A stretch of 64,000 bases of DNA. It comes from Chaetorhynchus papuensis. Taxonomy: Eukaryota > Chordata > Aves > Passeriformes > Rhipiduridae. The translations under genes and the position numbers were made by a program. Numbering within the stretch: position 1 is the first letter of the stretch; the number at the start of each line of letters is the position of its first letter. Shown piece after piece: positions 52,984 through 64,000 of this stretch. The stretch is from the NCBI GenBank assembly GCA_013396525.1, contig VWYX01000664.1, forward strand, positions 252,470 to 316,469. The letters run 5' to 3'. Under the pieces are notes generated by a model. It was not told the origin of the DNA. It searched no databases and was given only the letters and a program-made list of their open reading frames with translations.

Positions 52984-53572
52984 TGTGGTGTAAACCCAGC
53001 TGGCAACTCAGCCCCACACAACCACTCACTCCCTCCTGATGGGATGTGGGAGAGAATGGGAAGAGTAAAAGAAGGAAAACTCATGATTTGAGATAAAGAC
53101 AGTTCAATAGGTAAAGCAAAAGCCATGTACACAAGCGAAACAAAACAAGGTATTAATTCACTGCTTCCCATGGGCAGACAGATGTTCAGCAATCCCCAGG
53201 ACAGCAGGGTTCCACCACTCCTAATGTTTACTGGGGAAAACAAATGCCATCTCCCTGAAAGTGCCTTCCTTTTTGTTCTTCCCTCAGCTTTATATGCTGA
53301 GCATGACACCATATGGTCTGTAATGTCCCTTTGGTCACTCGGGCTCAGCTGTTCTGGCTGTGTCCCCTCCCAGCTCCTTGTGCAACCCAAGCCTGCTCAC
53401 TGGTGGGATGTGGTGAGAGGCAGAAAAGGCCTTGACTGTGTGGAAGCACTGCTCAGCAGTAACAAAAACATGCCTGTTATTATCACCTCTGTTTCCAGCA
53501 CAAATCCAAAACACAGTCTCTCATACCAGCTACTATGAAGAAAATTAACTCTGCCCCAGCCGAACCAGAACA
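52984..53572 (-). mobile_element. Solo LTR, avian ERVL-type, near full length
   Basis: Read on the minus strand it starts tgttctggttcggctgggg and ends about ggtttacaccaca, with the same internal landmarks as the plus-strand LTR near 25.8-26.3 kb (cagagttaattttcttca, ggatttgtgctggaaacag, aaggccttttctgcc, tggggattgctgaacatc, gcccatgggaa). At about 589 bp it keeps the block missing in the other copy. That block includes a TATA-like catataaag (antisense 53288-53296), preceded by a ccatatggtgtcatgctcag region. The position that is ATTAAA in the other copy reads ATTGAA here, so its polyadenylation signal is weak or lost. No retroviral coding sequence lies beside it, so it is a solo LTR. The 159-codon and 137-codon open frames here come from LTR sequence and do not match a retroviral protein. 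Confidence 0.9.
53288..53296 (-). promoter_or_regulatory. TATA-like box of the LTR
   Basis: catataaag on the minus strand sits mid-LTR, where the U3 core promoter of this LTR type is expected. It would drive transcription leftward out of the element. Activity is inferred from the motif and its position only. Confidence 0.55.
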
Positions 53573-54149
53573 CCAAGTCAGAATAACTGAGCTTCCAAGT
53601 TGTGTGGCCAGGCTGAAAAAGTAGGTTCACCCATGGCTTCTGATTTTTATATGTCAAGAATGTTGGACTTTCATTATACAAAATTATACTGATGCTCTGC
53701 TTTTGTTGAATCTGACCTCTCCTTAACACCTTCTCATCTACTTTTTCTGATGCTCCTTTCCTGCTGGCTGTGAAGTCAGCAGCAAAGAAGGCAGCAAAAC
53801 TCCCTCGAGCCTTTTCCCCGACAGTTATACAGGACATGTGATTTCTGTCTAGTTCTCAGCTCTCAAACTGCTTCAAAGGATTCAGAGCATCTTGCAGGAA
53901 CTCCCAGCTAGTCACCTATATCTCTCATCATATCTGCAAGCCCTCTGGTTTGACCATACAGGTCACAGGTCTAGCCTCCCTTTAAAAGTTACCTAGATGA
54001 CAGCAGACCCTGTCCTTAGAGTCTGAGAGTTGATGAGGTATGTCAACAGCTTTGAAATTTCTTGTCTGACCCAACCTCTTCAATTTCTTTCATGTGGCAG
54101 CTGAGAGCTACAATTTAGGGATCAGAATAGAACTTTCCATATATCTGAT
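53573..54149. other. Unassigned DNA right of the LTR
   Basis: No gene or known repeat was recognised. A minus-strand frame at 53397-53837 spans the LTR edge, which argues that it is accidental. Confidence 0.45.
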
Positions 54150-54260
54150 AGAATATATATTACGCATATAATTAATATATTACATAAGTTACCTGTATTA
54201 GATATTACATATCTCTATATCTATATATCTATATCTATATAGTCATCAGATCCTCTGATG
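54150..54260. repeat. TA/TATC-rich microsatellite with terminal hairpin
   Basis: A highly AT-rich stretch of tata and tatc units (clearest at 54209-54242) ends at a small perfect hairpin, catcaga-tcc-tctgatg (54244-54260). It is a simple repeat and likely length-variable. Confidence 0.8.
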
Positions 54261-55539
54261 AAGTTGAGAAACAATTTATCCTGACAATATAAAATGCACA
54301 AAATTCATATGGGGCACATCTAATGGCACTAGTAACTCTTTTCCCCAAAGGCTGCACACAGTCAGGCTGCTGGATGGCTTCATTGAACTCAGCCAGGCTC
54401 TATGTTCATGATCAGAAGAGTAAGAAAAAATAGCTAGGAGGAATCACCAAAGATTGCCTGGTGAGTTAATAAGGATCCTGATCACACAGCAGGGATGATG
54501 GGGGGTAGGAAGGGGCTGTGCAAGTCTGCACAGTTTCTGCCTTCCAACTGAGTTGTACTCATGGAGTGTGTAATTAATTGTTACTGTTCATTTATTTGTA
54601 CAAATCAATGAATTTGCAAGTGAGTGCCACCCAGTGACAATCTAACAATTGACACGAGACAGCAAAGTTTTCTTCTGAACAGCAGAAGGAACTCCATCTC
54701 ATTTTTTATTCTTTCAGGTCTGCCCAGACTTTCTTGCTCCAGTCTTCTTAGACCACACTACCTTTCACTATATGCCTGGCTGCTCAGGGACATTATTCAG
54801 TGAACTATATTAACACTTCCTCTGGTTTTGCGTTTGGGTTTTGTTCATTGGTCGTGGCTGGTTTTTTCATTTGTGTGGTTTAGTTTGTTTTTTGAGTTTT
54901 TTCATTGTTTTTTTAAAGAAATTCATAGACTTCCTTAGTTTATTGAGAAGGAGAGAGGAAGAGATGTTGGACAAACACACACACAAAATCTGTTGTTAAT
55001 TTTTTATCAAAATGAAGCATGTTACCATTGGCTTCTTGCTGATGCCCTGCTTCTCCACTCAGGAGAGGAAAGTAAACAAATGCTTAACTTCTTTTTAAAT
55101 CCTTGAAGTTCAAAGCCAATCTCACACTTAAAAAACCACTCCTCTGAGCCAAAGTACTCTTCCATACACAAATTCTCTGACATATTGAAGTGTGTACTGC
55201 CATTTCCATTAACAAGCACATTTGGTGCAAAAGTTGTTCTTGATATTTTGGTGTTTGGTTTTGGTTTTTTTTAACTCTGATAAATAGGAAACATGGAATG
55301 AAGATACACTTGCAACAGGTTGATTTTTCTCTGTAGGTAGCAGGAACTCCCTGTGTTCATCCAATTTCAATAACAGTGCCACAGAAAAGTTTTCAAGGGA
55401 ATCAGAAAATACAAGGAAATATTAAAAATAGAGAAAATTTTAAATTGAAAAAAGTCAATATAGCTAAACCAATAGTTGAGTATAGTTGAAAGCTTTGTTA
55501 CTGAGTCACTACAAACCATTTTTATTGAAAATGGTATAT
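54261..55539. other. Unique DNA with T/G-rich low-complexity stretches
   Basis: No gene was found. A T/G-rich low-complexity segment lies at about 54824-54917 and a shorter one at about 55240-55275. A g-rich ggggggtaggaagggg stretch lies near 54500. Confidence 0.55.
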
Positions 55540-56060
55540 ATGTCTCAGGGTTTAATATTGGGACTGACACTGTTTAACGTCTTTGTTGGTGACATGGACT
55601 GCAGGACTGAGTGCACCCTCAGCAAGTGTAGCTCAGAAGACCAACCCCATCCTGAGCTGCATCAAAAAGTATGGTCAGCAGCTAGAGTGATGTGATTCTG
55701 CCCCTTTACTCTGCTCTGATGAGATCCGCCTGGAATATTGCATCCCCCTCTGTGTCTGGAGAGGAACATTTTACAAGGCACGTAATGATAGGACAAGGGT
55801 TAATGGTTTCAAACTGAAAGAGAGGAGGTTTAGATTAGGTGTTAGGAAGAAATTCTTCACTGTGGGAGTGATAAGGCACTGGAACATGTTGCACAGAGGA
55901 GTTGTTTCTGTCCCATTCCTGGAAGTATTCATGGCCAGGCTGGGTGGGGTTTGAGCAGTCTGACCCAGTGGAAGGTGTCCCTGTCCATGGCAGGAGGGTT
56001 GGAACCAGATGGTCTTTAAGGTGCCTTCCAACCCAAATCACTCCGTGTTTCTATGATTTC
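55540..56060 (+). mobile_element. CR1 LINE, 5'-truncated, two internal deletions
   Basis: The start matches the CR1 reverse-transcriptase segment after the active-site region: the frame reads LTLFNVFVGDMD then CRTECTLSKC, close to the family's VLFNIFINDLD..ECTLSKF. The frame is then lost at a junction near 55640, where the sequence jumps to ccatcctgagctgcatca. A second jump near 55767-55775 leads from gtctggagagg straight to tacaaggcacgtaatgata. The 3' region is well kept: aaactgaaagagaggaggtt, agattaggtgttaggaagaa, attcttcactgtggg, and the terminal atggtctttaaggtgccttc, caacccaa, then tttctatgattt near 56060. The intact tail gives plus-strand orientation. It is dead: no continuous ORF2. Confidence 0.92.
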
Positions 56061-56250
56061 ATCCATGTAGAAGGGAATCCCCTCGCACCCTGCCCATGGC
56101 TCAGCCTCAGACTCAGGTCCTGGGCCCAGTCCTGTTCCCAACTGCATCCCTGTACCCCATGCTGCTGCCCTGTCTCTGAGCCCCACCTATCCCATTCCCT
56201 AGCAGTGCCCAAGGCTGCTGCAGCGCCTCAGTGCTGTTTTTTCATTGAAA
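56061..56250. other. C-rich block directly after CR1
   Basis: Immediately after the CR1 terminus the plus strand becomes C-rich (ccctgcccatggctcagcc and similar) for about 190 bp, then turns AT-rich. The same plus-strand frame runs from CR1 into it (55902-56270), which is accidental. I do not recognise a repeat. It could be the older DNA into which CR1 inserted. Confidence 0.4.
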
Positions 56251-57924
56251 ATTTCAGCCTCTGTTATTGAAGAGAGCCACTTCCCCAAGTTGATACAGAT
56301 TTTAGCAGCTACAGAAAAAAACAACAATTGTATTTGGAGTACCTGGGCATAATATGAATAAGAATAAGAAGGAAGTACTGAGCATAACTATGTGTTAGCA
56401 AAATAATGGCTTTTTTGACATATAAACACCTCTGCTGATGTGGTGCAAGTATTTTTACTCTTTACTACACCCACAAATGCTCTCCTGGGAATATAATATT
56501 TCCTTGTTTCTCAATACAGAAAACAGTCTGCTCTGACCTTCTCCACATTCACATGCAGGCTGGCATGAAACTATTGACTCTTACATTTCCTGTTTTCTGG
56601 AGTATCTTCCTGCCTTTCCCTATTTCATAACCCTGTTTCTTATCGGACTCACCTTGTCAATAGCTTTACTTGGTCCTGTACAATTAATACCAAGTGGTGA
56701 TTGAAACCCATACAATATGGAAAATTTGCAGAAGGAAAAATTAAGACATTATATTTTAAATAGAAAGGATGCCCTTCTAACTGAGATTAGAAAATGCTTA
56801 AATATTAGAGGTAACAAAGAGACGAGCAAGGCTTCTGTGCATTACTTCACCTGCAAAGAGTCTGTCTTACCAGCTTTTGAAGTGGCAACTGGACACTGGT
56901 CCTGTGACAATTGCAGTTACAGTGCACTGGCATAGAGACAGTTGCTTCCTCTCCTTCTCTTTTTCCACCACTAAGCAGCTCTGAGGATGATTTGTAAAAG
57001 GCCACAGTCCTGCAATCAGGTCAACATTTGTGATCACCATCATCTTGTCTGAGAATGAATATCTTAGCCCATACACTGGAAAATTATTTTGCTGTGTCTG
57101 GGGAGGTAACTTCCTTATGAGAGCAATTTGAAAAGGCAGAGTTTTTTTGGGAAAACTTTTCTTCCTGTGTCCGGCGGAACCAGAGAGCAAGATTTTATGT
57201 CCTGTTTTCATAACTGAGTGTGTGGGACTAGTGAACATTTAAGGTCTGTGATTTCAAACCCATGTGCAAGGAGGGATCTACTGCAGCTAACGGAGGGTTG
57301 GAGAAAGGAAAAAACCACTTAGCTGTAGGTAATTAAACCTAAATCCAAGGACAAAGGTGTGTGTACCTCAGATGTGACATCAATGAAAAGTACTGTGTAA
57401 ATAGAAACACATATTGTTGATATATCCTCTTTTCTGATTTGGACTTCAGGCCCTTAATCCTTGACAAGCCTTTCCTTTTCCTTACATTACTATCCTATCT
57501 TAATGAAGCATAGCCTTGAATTTGCCTAGACAGAGACTTTTGGTAGACTCTGTTTCTACTTCTTCGGGATTTTTTTTACAAATGACCTTGAATAAACTTC
57601 AAGATTAAATGAGCCAGGATTCTCTTCTCCGTCCCTGACATTTTAGTTATTAATCATCCCATTTACAGTTGTTTTAAACATAGACCATGGTCCAACTTGG
57701 AGTTCATAGTATAAACGAGAAGGGATGTTATGTGTGTCTGTGTGTATGCACACACAGAGACATTGAGGAAGCTGTGAAATCTCCACGACCTTCAGTGCAA
57801 TTTTCTCATGCTGAAGCAGCAGTTTTCTGCAAAGACCTGCCTAGTTTAAAACAAAATCTCATTTCAGTCTTCCTTAACTTAGAATATTCATTCGTCCTTC
57901 TGAATTACTTGCTGATGAGGTCTG
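56251..57924. other. Unique AT-rich DNA, no gene seen
   Basis: No gene or clear transposon was found. A 123-codon minus-strand frame at 56867-57238 has no recognisable domain. Confidence 0.5.
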
Positions 57925-58015
57925 AGGTATTTCATTTATCTGAGCCTCTGCTCCCCATCTGTAAAAGGCAGGAACAAAGAGCCTTGCATTTCTGTGTCAG
58001 GTGTGTGAGCGTTTG
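57925..58015 (-). mobile_element. MIR-like ancient SINE relic (antisense)
   Basis: gagcctctgctccccatctg followed by taaaaggcagg and aaagagccttgcatttctg resembles antisense MIR (gcctcagtttccccatctgtaaaatggg, then ttgtgaggatt). It lies inside a 134-codon plus-strand frame (57687-58091), which therefore is not taken as a gene. Confidence 0.5.
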
Positions 58016-60264
58016 TATACTGAATCAATCATCCAGCAGTCGGGAGTGGTTACTGAGATGCGATGGGCAACTGAGTAAGAGGGAGGGTTAGTTCACGAGG
58101 CTGCTGGAAATGAAGGTCAAGATTTCTTTCCGAAGATGCACAATTAAACCCAGCAATTTCCATGAAGAGAGAAACTGTTAAGGGAAGCACCTTTGACATA
58201 CGCACAGAGAATGCTGCTTCCTAGAATATTGTATGACTCGTGAGTCAATGTTGCAAGAAGCTTTTCCCCCCTGCAGAGCAATGAGTTTGTTATCAGCTTG
58301 CACATCTCCTAAAATATATTATACAGTGTAAAATTAATACATGCTGCCTTTTTTATTACAACTCACTATTGATTCTGGGTTATTTGTAGCGTATGAAAGT
58401 AAAATGCTGTGGACTGTGTCTTATATGTAATTACTTCCAAAGGCTTATATCCGTGCAGAGAACCTAGCTGTTAAAGAAGCTGCGGGTACATTTCCTTCAG
58501 GGAAAATATAATCACTTTTTATTCCATTCTAAACCTAATTCTTACACTAGATCCTCACTGTAAATTGAGATGACAGACATGAGCTGAAAGATTGTCAGAG
58601 CAGCTGCCATAATTTGCTGTCTTCCAGCAATAAATGTTCACCTGAAACACAGTCCGCAGACTTAAACTCAGGGAGCCACATGAAGAAAAAAAAGGAGTTC
58701 AGTAGTGATGGTAGAGAGGGGCAATAAATCTCCCATGACACAGAAGCAGGAAAATAATGACTTTTTCCATAGCATTCACTCTTTGCTTTTTGTATTGATT
58801 ATTAGGTCTCAACCTCTTATGTAAGTTCCTATAGTTTTAATATCCTTAATCTGCTACCAATGCATTCACTAAATTGCTTTTCTGATTCACTTTCACCTCC
58901 CATCACCTGTAACTAAGCAATAGCTAAGCGTTTGCAGAGGTAACCCTGCTGTCACTTTACTGGATTGCCACTAATCTGCATTTCTTTCCTATATCACATT
59001 GGGTCCTCATTAAGGTCCATACACCGATAAAGTCATATAGAGATTACACCCACTGGACACCAGGCTCTCCATGGACAGTGTTTGGATTTAATCTTGGGAA
59101 TGGGGCTACTGTTCTGAAGTGGAAGGAAGATTGAGGGTGAGATACTATTTGGAGAAATCAAAGCTTTTTTCCTTCCGTTTCCTGGGAAGAGAGGGATCGA
59201 CATTTGTGTTTCTAATTAAAAGATTTAGAGCAAATTTTGCACTATCAGTGTGCTATACATTTTAATTTGAACATCTGCTGAAGTTTACTGGGCAGTCCCA
59301 ATAAAGAAAAAACAGCCCTGATCCAGGAGTCAAGAATTTTTAAAAGTTAATTGTGTTTTGATATCAGCATTGTTTATCAGCAGAACAGTGCAATCCTTTT
59401 CCTGTGTCTTTCCCACCAAAGTGAGGACTATCATCCTAAACATGCTGGAAAGATATATTTTAGTGGCTTCTCAGAGCAGATCACAGTTTTGACATGATAC
59501 CTATTTAAGATTAAAACTACAAATTCCCAACTGAGAATTAATAGAAGTGAATGATCTACCCTGAATCAAGTAGCATTTTCCAATGAATAAGTTCCAGAGT
59601 GTTATGAATTAAGTTTCCAGACAAACTGGAAAAGTGGTGTGACACCATTTTATACTTTTTGGGCTGTCTAGAGAAACACAAGGAAATGGTTGGAAGGCCC
59701 TTTAACAAGTGAAGATTGAGAAAGATGCTCCAGTGACTGCAGTCACCACTGCTTTCAAACTTAGATACTACATAAGAAAAGCAAGCCAAAATACTTTTCT
59801 GTCCCCCATGACCACTGTACAGAGGCTCTAATAACTAAACTACTTTCTTTCCTTATCTACAGCAAAAAAAATATAATGCTCTATAATTCCATATCAATTT
59901 CTTCTAAAGACTGAATCATCTTTATTACTTTCATTTGTCACCTAATCTTTGGCTTTGCTGAGTAAATCAGTGAAATTGGTATCTCCTTTTTTTTTTTGGT
60001 ATGTTTGTTTGCTTGCATTTTTCTTGTTTTGTTTTATTAAAATGAATTAAGGAAAATCACACAGTGAAGAACTTTTGCCCTCTTCCCCTCACTACAGTTC
60101 TACTGATTTCGTATATCTAATTCCACTCACATTTGCTATTGGTTGCAACTTTTAGACAATGACATTAATGACATGTAAGCCAGAAGTTTAGTGAATGGAG
60201 GTATATCCTTTTCTGTATTATCAAAGACCTATAGAAATCTGTTTAATAAATAGACACATTCTGT
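58016..60264. other. Unique DNA, possible conserved patch, no gene seen
   Basis: No gene was found. The part at about 58180-58500 is repeat-free and motif-rich (atgactcgtgagtcaat, an AP-1-like inverted pair, and taaaattaatacatgctgcc), resembling conserved non-coding DNA. A 12-base T run lies at about 59987-59998. Confidence 0.45.
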
Positions 60265-60400
60265 ATCTTATTTTACAGACAAGAAACCAGTAGAGATGGA
60301 GGTACAGGTCAAAGTCTACTAACTTTTCCCAGGAAGGCAGTCCCACTAAACTCATGCTTTGAACTATACTAAGACTCCCCAAATCATTTCATTTGTCAGC
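60265..60400 (+). mobile_element. MIR-like ancient SINE relic
   Basis: attttacagacaagaaacc, then gatggaggtacaggtcaaag, then aacttttcccaggaaggcag match the MIR series attttacagatgagaaaactgaggcacagagaggtcaag..cttgcccaagg. It is short and diverged. Confidence 0.5.
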
Positions 60401-60438
60401 TAAGAGCAATCTGTTTCTTCAAAGATAAAGCCTAGATA

Positions 60439-60463
60439 TTTTTTTCTTTTTTTTTTTTTTTTT
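60439..60463. repeat. Poly-T tract
   Basis: About 25 bases of T with one C interruption. No retrocopy or SINE body was recognised beside it. Confidence 0.85.
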
Positions 60464-63400
60464 GATACTTTGGTACTAAGCAGCTTATAAAGCACTTTGA
60501 ATATCTCAAACTATTGCAAGAAGTTTGTATTTTATATTGCTGACTTTTTCAGAATTTCTTTTAAAAAGTCTATGTGGGCAAAATTCTGCTGTGTCCTGCT
60601 CTAACTTTCTCTGACTTTTTCTTATTAGTACTGTTAGGAAATGGATTCTTATTTATTATGTAGTTATACCAAAAGGAAAAAGATCCTAGTTAATGCCACA
60701 AAATAGATCAGCATGTGATGTTACTGTTCCCCTCCTTTTCTATAAGGCTCTTTGACAATGCAAATAAATCCATTTAAATTCTACCTTTAATAATTGTCAA
60801 GTTGTTTCTTCAATGACTAAAGAATCTCTAGAGTATGGTCATTGTTCCATTCTTACAGAGAAAGAACAGCCCCAAATCAAAATCTTTGAGGAGGAATAAG
60901 ATTGGAGTGAAGAAAAAGAGCCATTTGTTTTCATCACGCAGGATGTGCATCAGATAGGTGCAGCTTTCTTTAAAAAGAAAACCCAGAAGAAAAGTTGTTT
61001 TGCATTTAACAAAGTTTATGCATCTTTCACCGTCATTAATATAATTTTTTTTTCTATTGCATATCTCAGTGTGGTTCTAGATGATTTTAATGAATCAGAA
61101 TAACTGCCTCACTAGTATTACCTAATATGAGGGTTTCTTCCTGGTTTCCTTTTGTAACACCTTTGGGATACCATTACCCTACTCCTCTTCAAAAGGACAG
61201 TAAATCAGACCTGGTAAGCAGCAACCCTTTGAGAAAAAAGGGATGGTGCATTCAGATAAAGGAAAGCTAACTATGATTAAAACAGTGAGAGCCCAAACTC
61301 ATTTCATACATTGCATACATATGTATACATGTTAAAAAAAAAACCTGAAAAAAACCCCAACCCATAAAATATCTCCTCACCTTACTTCTTTCCAGTAAAG
61401 GGACATCTGCATTTAGAAAGGGGTTATGTTTTAAAAGATCTGCACTCTATTGTCACAACACCCACCTTTCCCTTCCATATTTGATTTCCTCTTTGCTGGC
61501 ATAGTTATGAAATTAGGGTATTGAAATCGATGTAGTATTTTATGCATTTCAGTCTGTGTGTGTAAATCAACTCCTTTTCAACACTTATTCACAATTTACC
61601 ATCATCACAATTTACAGTCAAAATATGCCCATATAGGGTTTCATTAGTACTCAGCTGTAACCAAGAGTGAAGTCAGATCCCAGTGTAAATCATCCTTTTG
61701 TTTCTCAGAATATAAATGGTGTTAAGGAGGTGGCATCTTCCCCGTAGGCATGTTTTAAATCTAAATTCCATTACATATAGAGAAAAATCTGAACTATTTA
61801 TACTGAAATCTGGATTAAAAAAAAAAAAAAAGGAACATTGATCAACTAAAAAGGACTCTAAAATAATATGGGAAAGGTTTGTGATAGATGCCTACAAATG
61901 ACCTTGACAGATATTTAAAATCTCTGTTTGGGGAGACAGAGGAATGGAGTTGCTGATAACAGATCATAAAATAGCAGTAGAAATTATGACTCAAAGATGT
62001 CTTCAAAAGTTATAAGGAACAAAGAAGAATGTGTATTCTTAAGATCTGATCAATGTTACCACTTCCTTTAGGAAGAGGGTATTTGACAGAATAATTGGCA
62101 AGCTGCAATGTTAATACAAAGATAATGACTGATTAATAAGGGGTAGATACAGAAAATGAAGGAATTTGTACATCCTTGTACATCAAGAATACTTACTTAA
62201 GACATGATAAAAGTCTTTAGGAGATTAAAGAAAAAGGGTCTTGCAACAGTGGGATCCTATAGATCAATAAACCAAGATAGTATTATAGAGGAGGCCTTTT
62301 GTGGTTACTTAACAGGTTATCTATAGCAAAAGACTATGTGATAACAAGAAATTTCAAATGTGCAGATACAGCCTGGGAATAAAAAATGGCAGGATAGAGG
62401 ATAGGGGTAAACTATTTACCTAAATTTAATAGAAGAATTTCCCTGGGGCTATTCAGAACACCTCATTTTGGGATATCATTGCTTTGTCCAGCAATTCACA
62501 TACAAGTGGTTCAACAAGTTTTTAAACTGTTCTAATAATTTTTTGACTATGAAGAAAGGGATATGTGAAGGTAGGATTAAGCCCAAGTGAAAAAGATAAA
62601 GTGATTGTATTTTCCAGCCACAAGGAAAGGATGGAAAACAAAATGCAAACTTTAAGAAACTCTGCATGGGTCTGCATCACTTCAGGGTGAAAGCTAAATG
62701 AAAGGTAAAATATAGGCAATAGAATTTTATGTTTGGTGTTTTTCTACTTTCTCTTCAGAAGTTGACTCATGCTGTTGAATTTTACAATAAATAACCTGAG
62801 GCTGAAACAGCCTCAAATTTTTAACTGTTATCCGATAACTCATGCAAGGCAGATAAGGCATCAGAAGCCTAGAAAGGACACATCTTTAAGCAAGAAAAAG
62901 GGAAGCTTGGTGATACAGCCAGCAGCTTACTCTCAAGTTCATGAAGTACTTGAATGAATAATCAAAAAATAGTATTTATGAACATTGGAATTTTAGTCAG
63001 GAGGTGAATGATAGCAAGTAAGCATGTAATGAATACATTAAATCACACTTATGCAAAATGTCTAAAAGGATAGTAGGATTTAAGGGTAAGTGAAAATTAC
63101 CAGAATTTGCACAACTAGACTTCAGTGTTAGGAAGCAATGTGTGACTGTATTTATTCTTGTCTGGTATGCTGTACCTGAATGAGTGACGAGAGAAAGTCC
63201 GTATTTCTGTTTGTACATAGTACTGCATCACGACAATGATCAGATGAGGGTCCAAAACTTTCCTGACATACTGGGGGAATGGCCTGAAATAACAAAATGC
63301 AGTTTAACAAAGCCAAGTGCAAATTGCTACATTAACACACCCAATCTAAACCAACAATCCTAAACTCTTGGTGAGGTCAGTGGGGAAACCATCACTGTAG

Positions 63401-64000
63401 GACAATGCATAAAACAGCAGGACATGCGGCCACTTACTGTAATGAAGAGATGTCACCCTGAGGTGCATCTTCTAGGAAGGTTAGCTCCTTCAAATTAGTT
63501 CATGCAATGGCTATTTAATATACTTATGTGTCCACAAAACCCTAAACTCAGATTCCTCTTGTGGCTTTTAGAGAAATGTTTTAAAAAAATCTGATAATTT
63601 GCAATCAGGTAGTAAATAGAAAAGTCTGGATTTGTAGTCTAGTGGCTGGTGACTTGCAAGTAACAGGAATATAGAGAGTGCTTAGTTCTAGTCTGCCATC
63701 ATTTCAGCTTTTTTTCTGTTGACTGAAATATTCCTCTAAACAAAACCACTGAGACCAACACTGCTCTCTCCTTCCCTCTACCTCCCCATTAGTACTGTGC
63801 TTAAAAGAAGTGCAAACATTTAAATTCCATTTCACTGGTCTTTTACCTGCCACTGTTCTGTATTTTCCATAGTGCTTCCATATCCCAGGCACAGGCATAT
63901 AGAGGTGGTATTTTTCTATGCCAGTATTCTGGCTGTGTGAAATAGCAGGAGCCTGTAGTAGGCATTTTTAAACCTGGGATGGCCTTGCATGAATTGCGTG
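60464..64000. other. Unique AT-rich DNA, no gene seen
   Basis: No gene or transposon was recognised up to the window end. A 15-base A run lies at 61817-61831, with no adjacent retrocopy that I can identify. Open frames are all 73 codons or shorter. Confidence 0.5.

Noticed and set aside
52911..53390. 159-codon minus-strand open frame
   Set aside because: It lies almost entirely in the solo LTR, encodes no recognisable retroviral domain and is explained by LTR composition.
53397..53837. 146-codon minus-strand open frame
   Set aside because: It crosses the LTR boundary into unrelated flanking DNA, so it is accidental.
57687..58091. 134-codon plus-strand open frame
   Set aside because: It contains an antisense MIR-like relic and shows no domain.
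61817..61831. Poly-A tract as the tail of a processed pseudogene
   Set aside because: The upstream sequence shows no recognisable coding remnant or target-site duplication.
1..64000. CRISPR arrays, operons, bacterial or phage systems
   Set aside because: There is no regularly spaced repeat array, no dense coding and no ribosome-binding-site pattern; the repeats are avian, so prokaryotic feature types do not apply.

Overview
The window looks like 64 kb of songbird (passerine) nuclear DNA with no protein-coding gene I can support. Three repeat types point to a bird. There are CR1 LINE copies with the avian 3' tail. There is a tRNA-Ile-derived SINE with a CR1-like tail that I recognise as TguSINE1-type, a family described from zebra finch. 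There are two solo LTRs of an avian ERVL-type endogenous retrovirus. The rest is AT-rich, CpG-poor, mostly single-copy sequence, as expected of a gene desert or a very long intron. The longest open frame (159 codons, minus strand 52911-53390) lies mostly inside an LTR. The other frames of 130-146 codons show no domain I recognise and are consistent with chance.

Layout. 1-13360: unique AT-rich DNA with two short perfect hairpins. 13364-13431: a C/T minisatellite. 13615-13755: the tRNA-Ile SINE, antisense. 13756-25767: unique DNA with one MIR-like relic at about 16.74 kb and a conserved-element-like block at about 19.9-20.3 kb. 25768-26259: solo LTR, plus strand, lacking its TATA region. 26260-30290: mostly unique. 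30290-31115: an ancient CR1 fragment abutting a younger one, both antisense, followed by a GC-rich block to 31410. 31411-41355: unique, with a CpG cluster at about 37.4 kb. 41356-42590: a 26-bp tandem duplication and a GC/CpG-rich block with an 11-bp inverted repeat. 42591-52983: unique DNA with several MIR-like SINE relics, a strong G-quadruplex motif at 50.06 kb and a conserved-element-like block at about 49.5-49.8 kb. 52984-53572: solo LTR, minus strand, with an intact TATA region. 54150-54260: TA-rich microsatellite. 55540-56060: CR1, plus strand, with two internal deletions, then a C-rich block to about 56.25 kb. 56250-64000: unique DNA with MIR-like relics.

No genes act together here. 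The sequence with possible activity is regulatory: the minus-strand LTR promoter and a few candidate conserved non-coding elements, which I can only propose from composition and motifs because I had no alignment. I did not find a new biological system. The most useful leads are the inverted solo-LTR pair (one with its core promoter deleted), the G-quadruplex, the CpG cluster at 37.4 kb, and the unexplained GC-rich blocks at 31.2, 42.0-42.6 and 56.1 kb.
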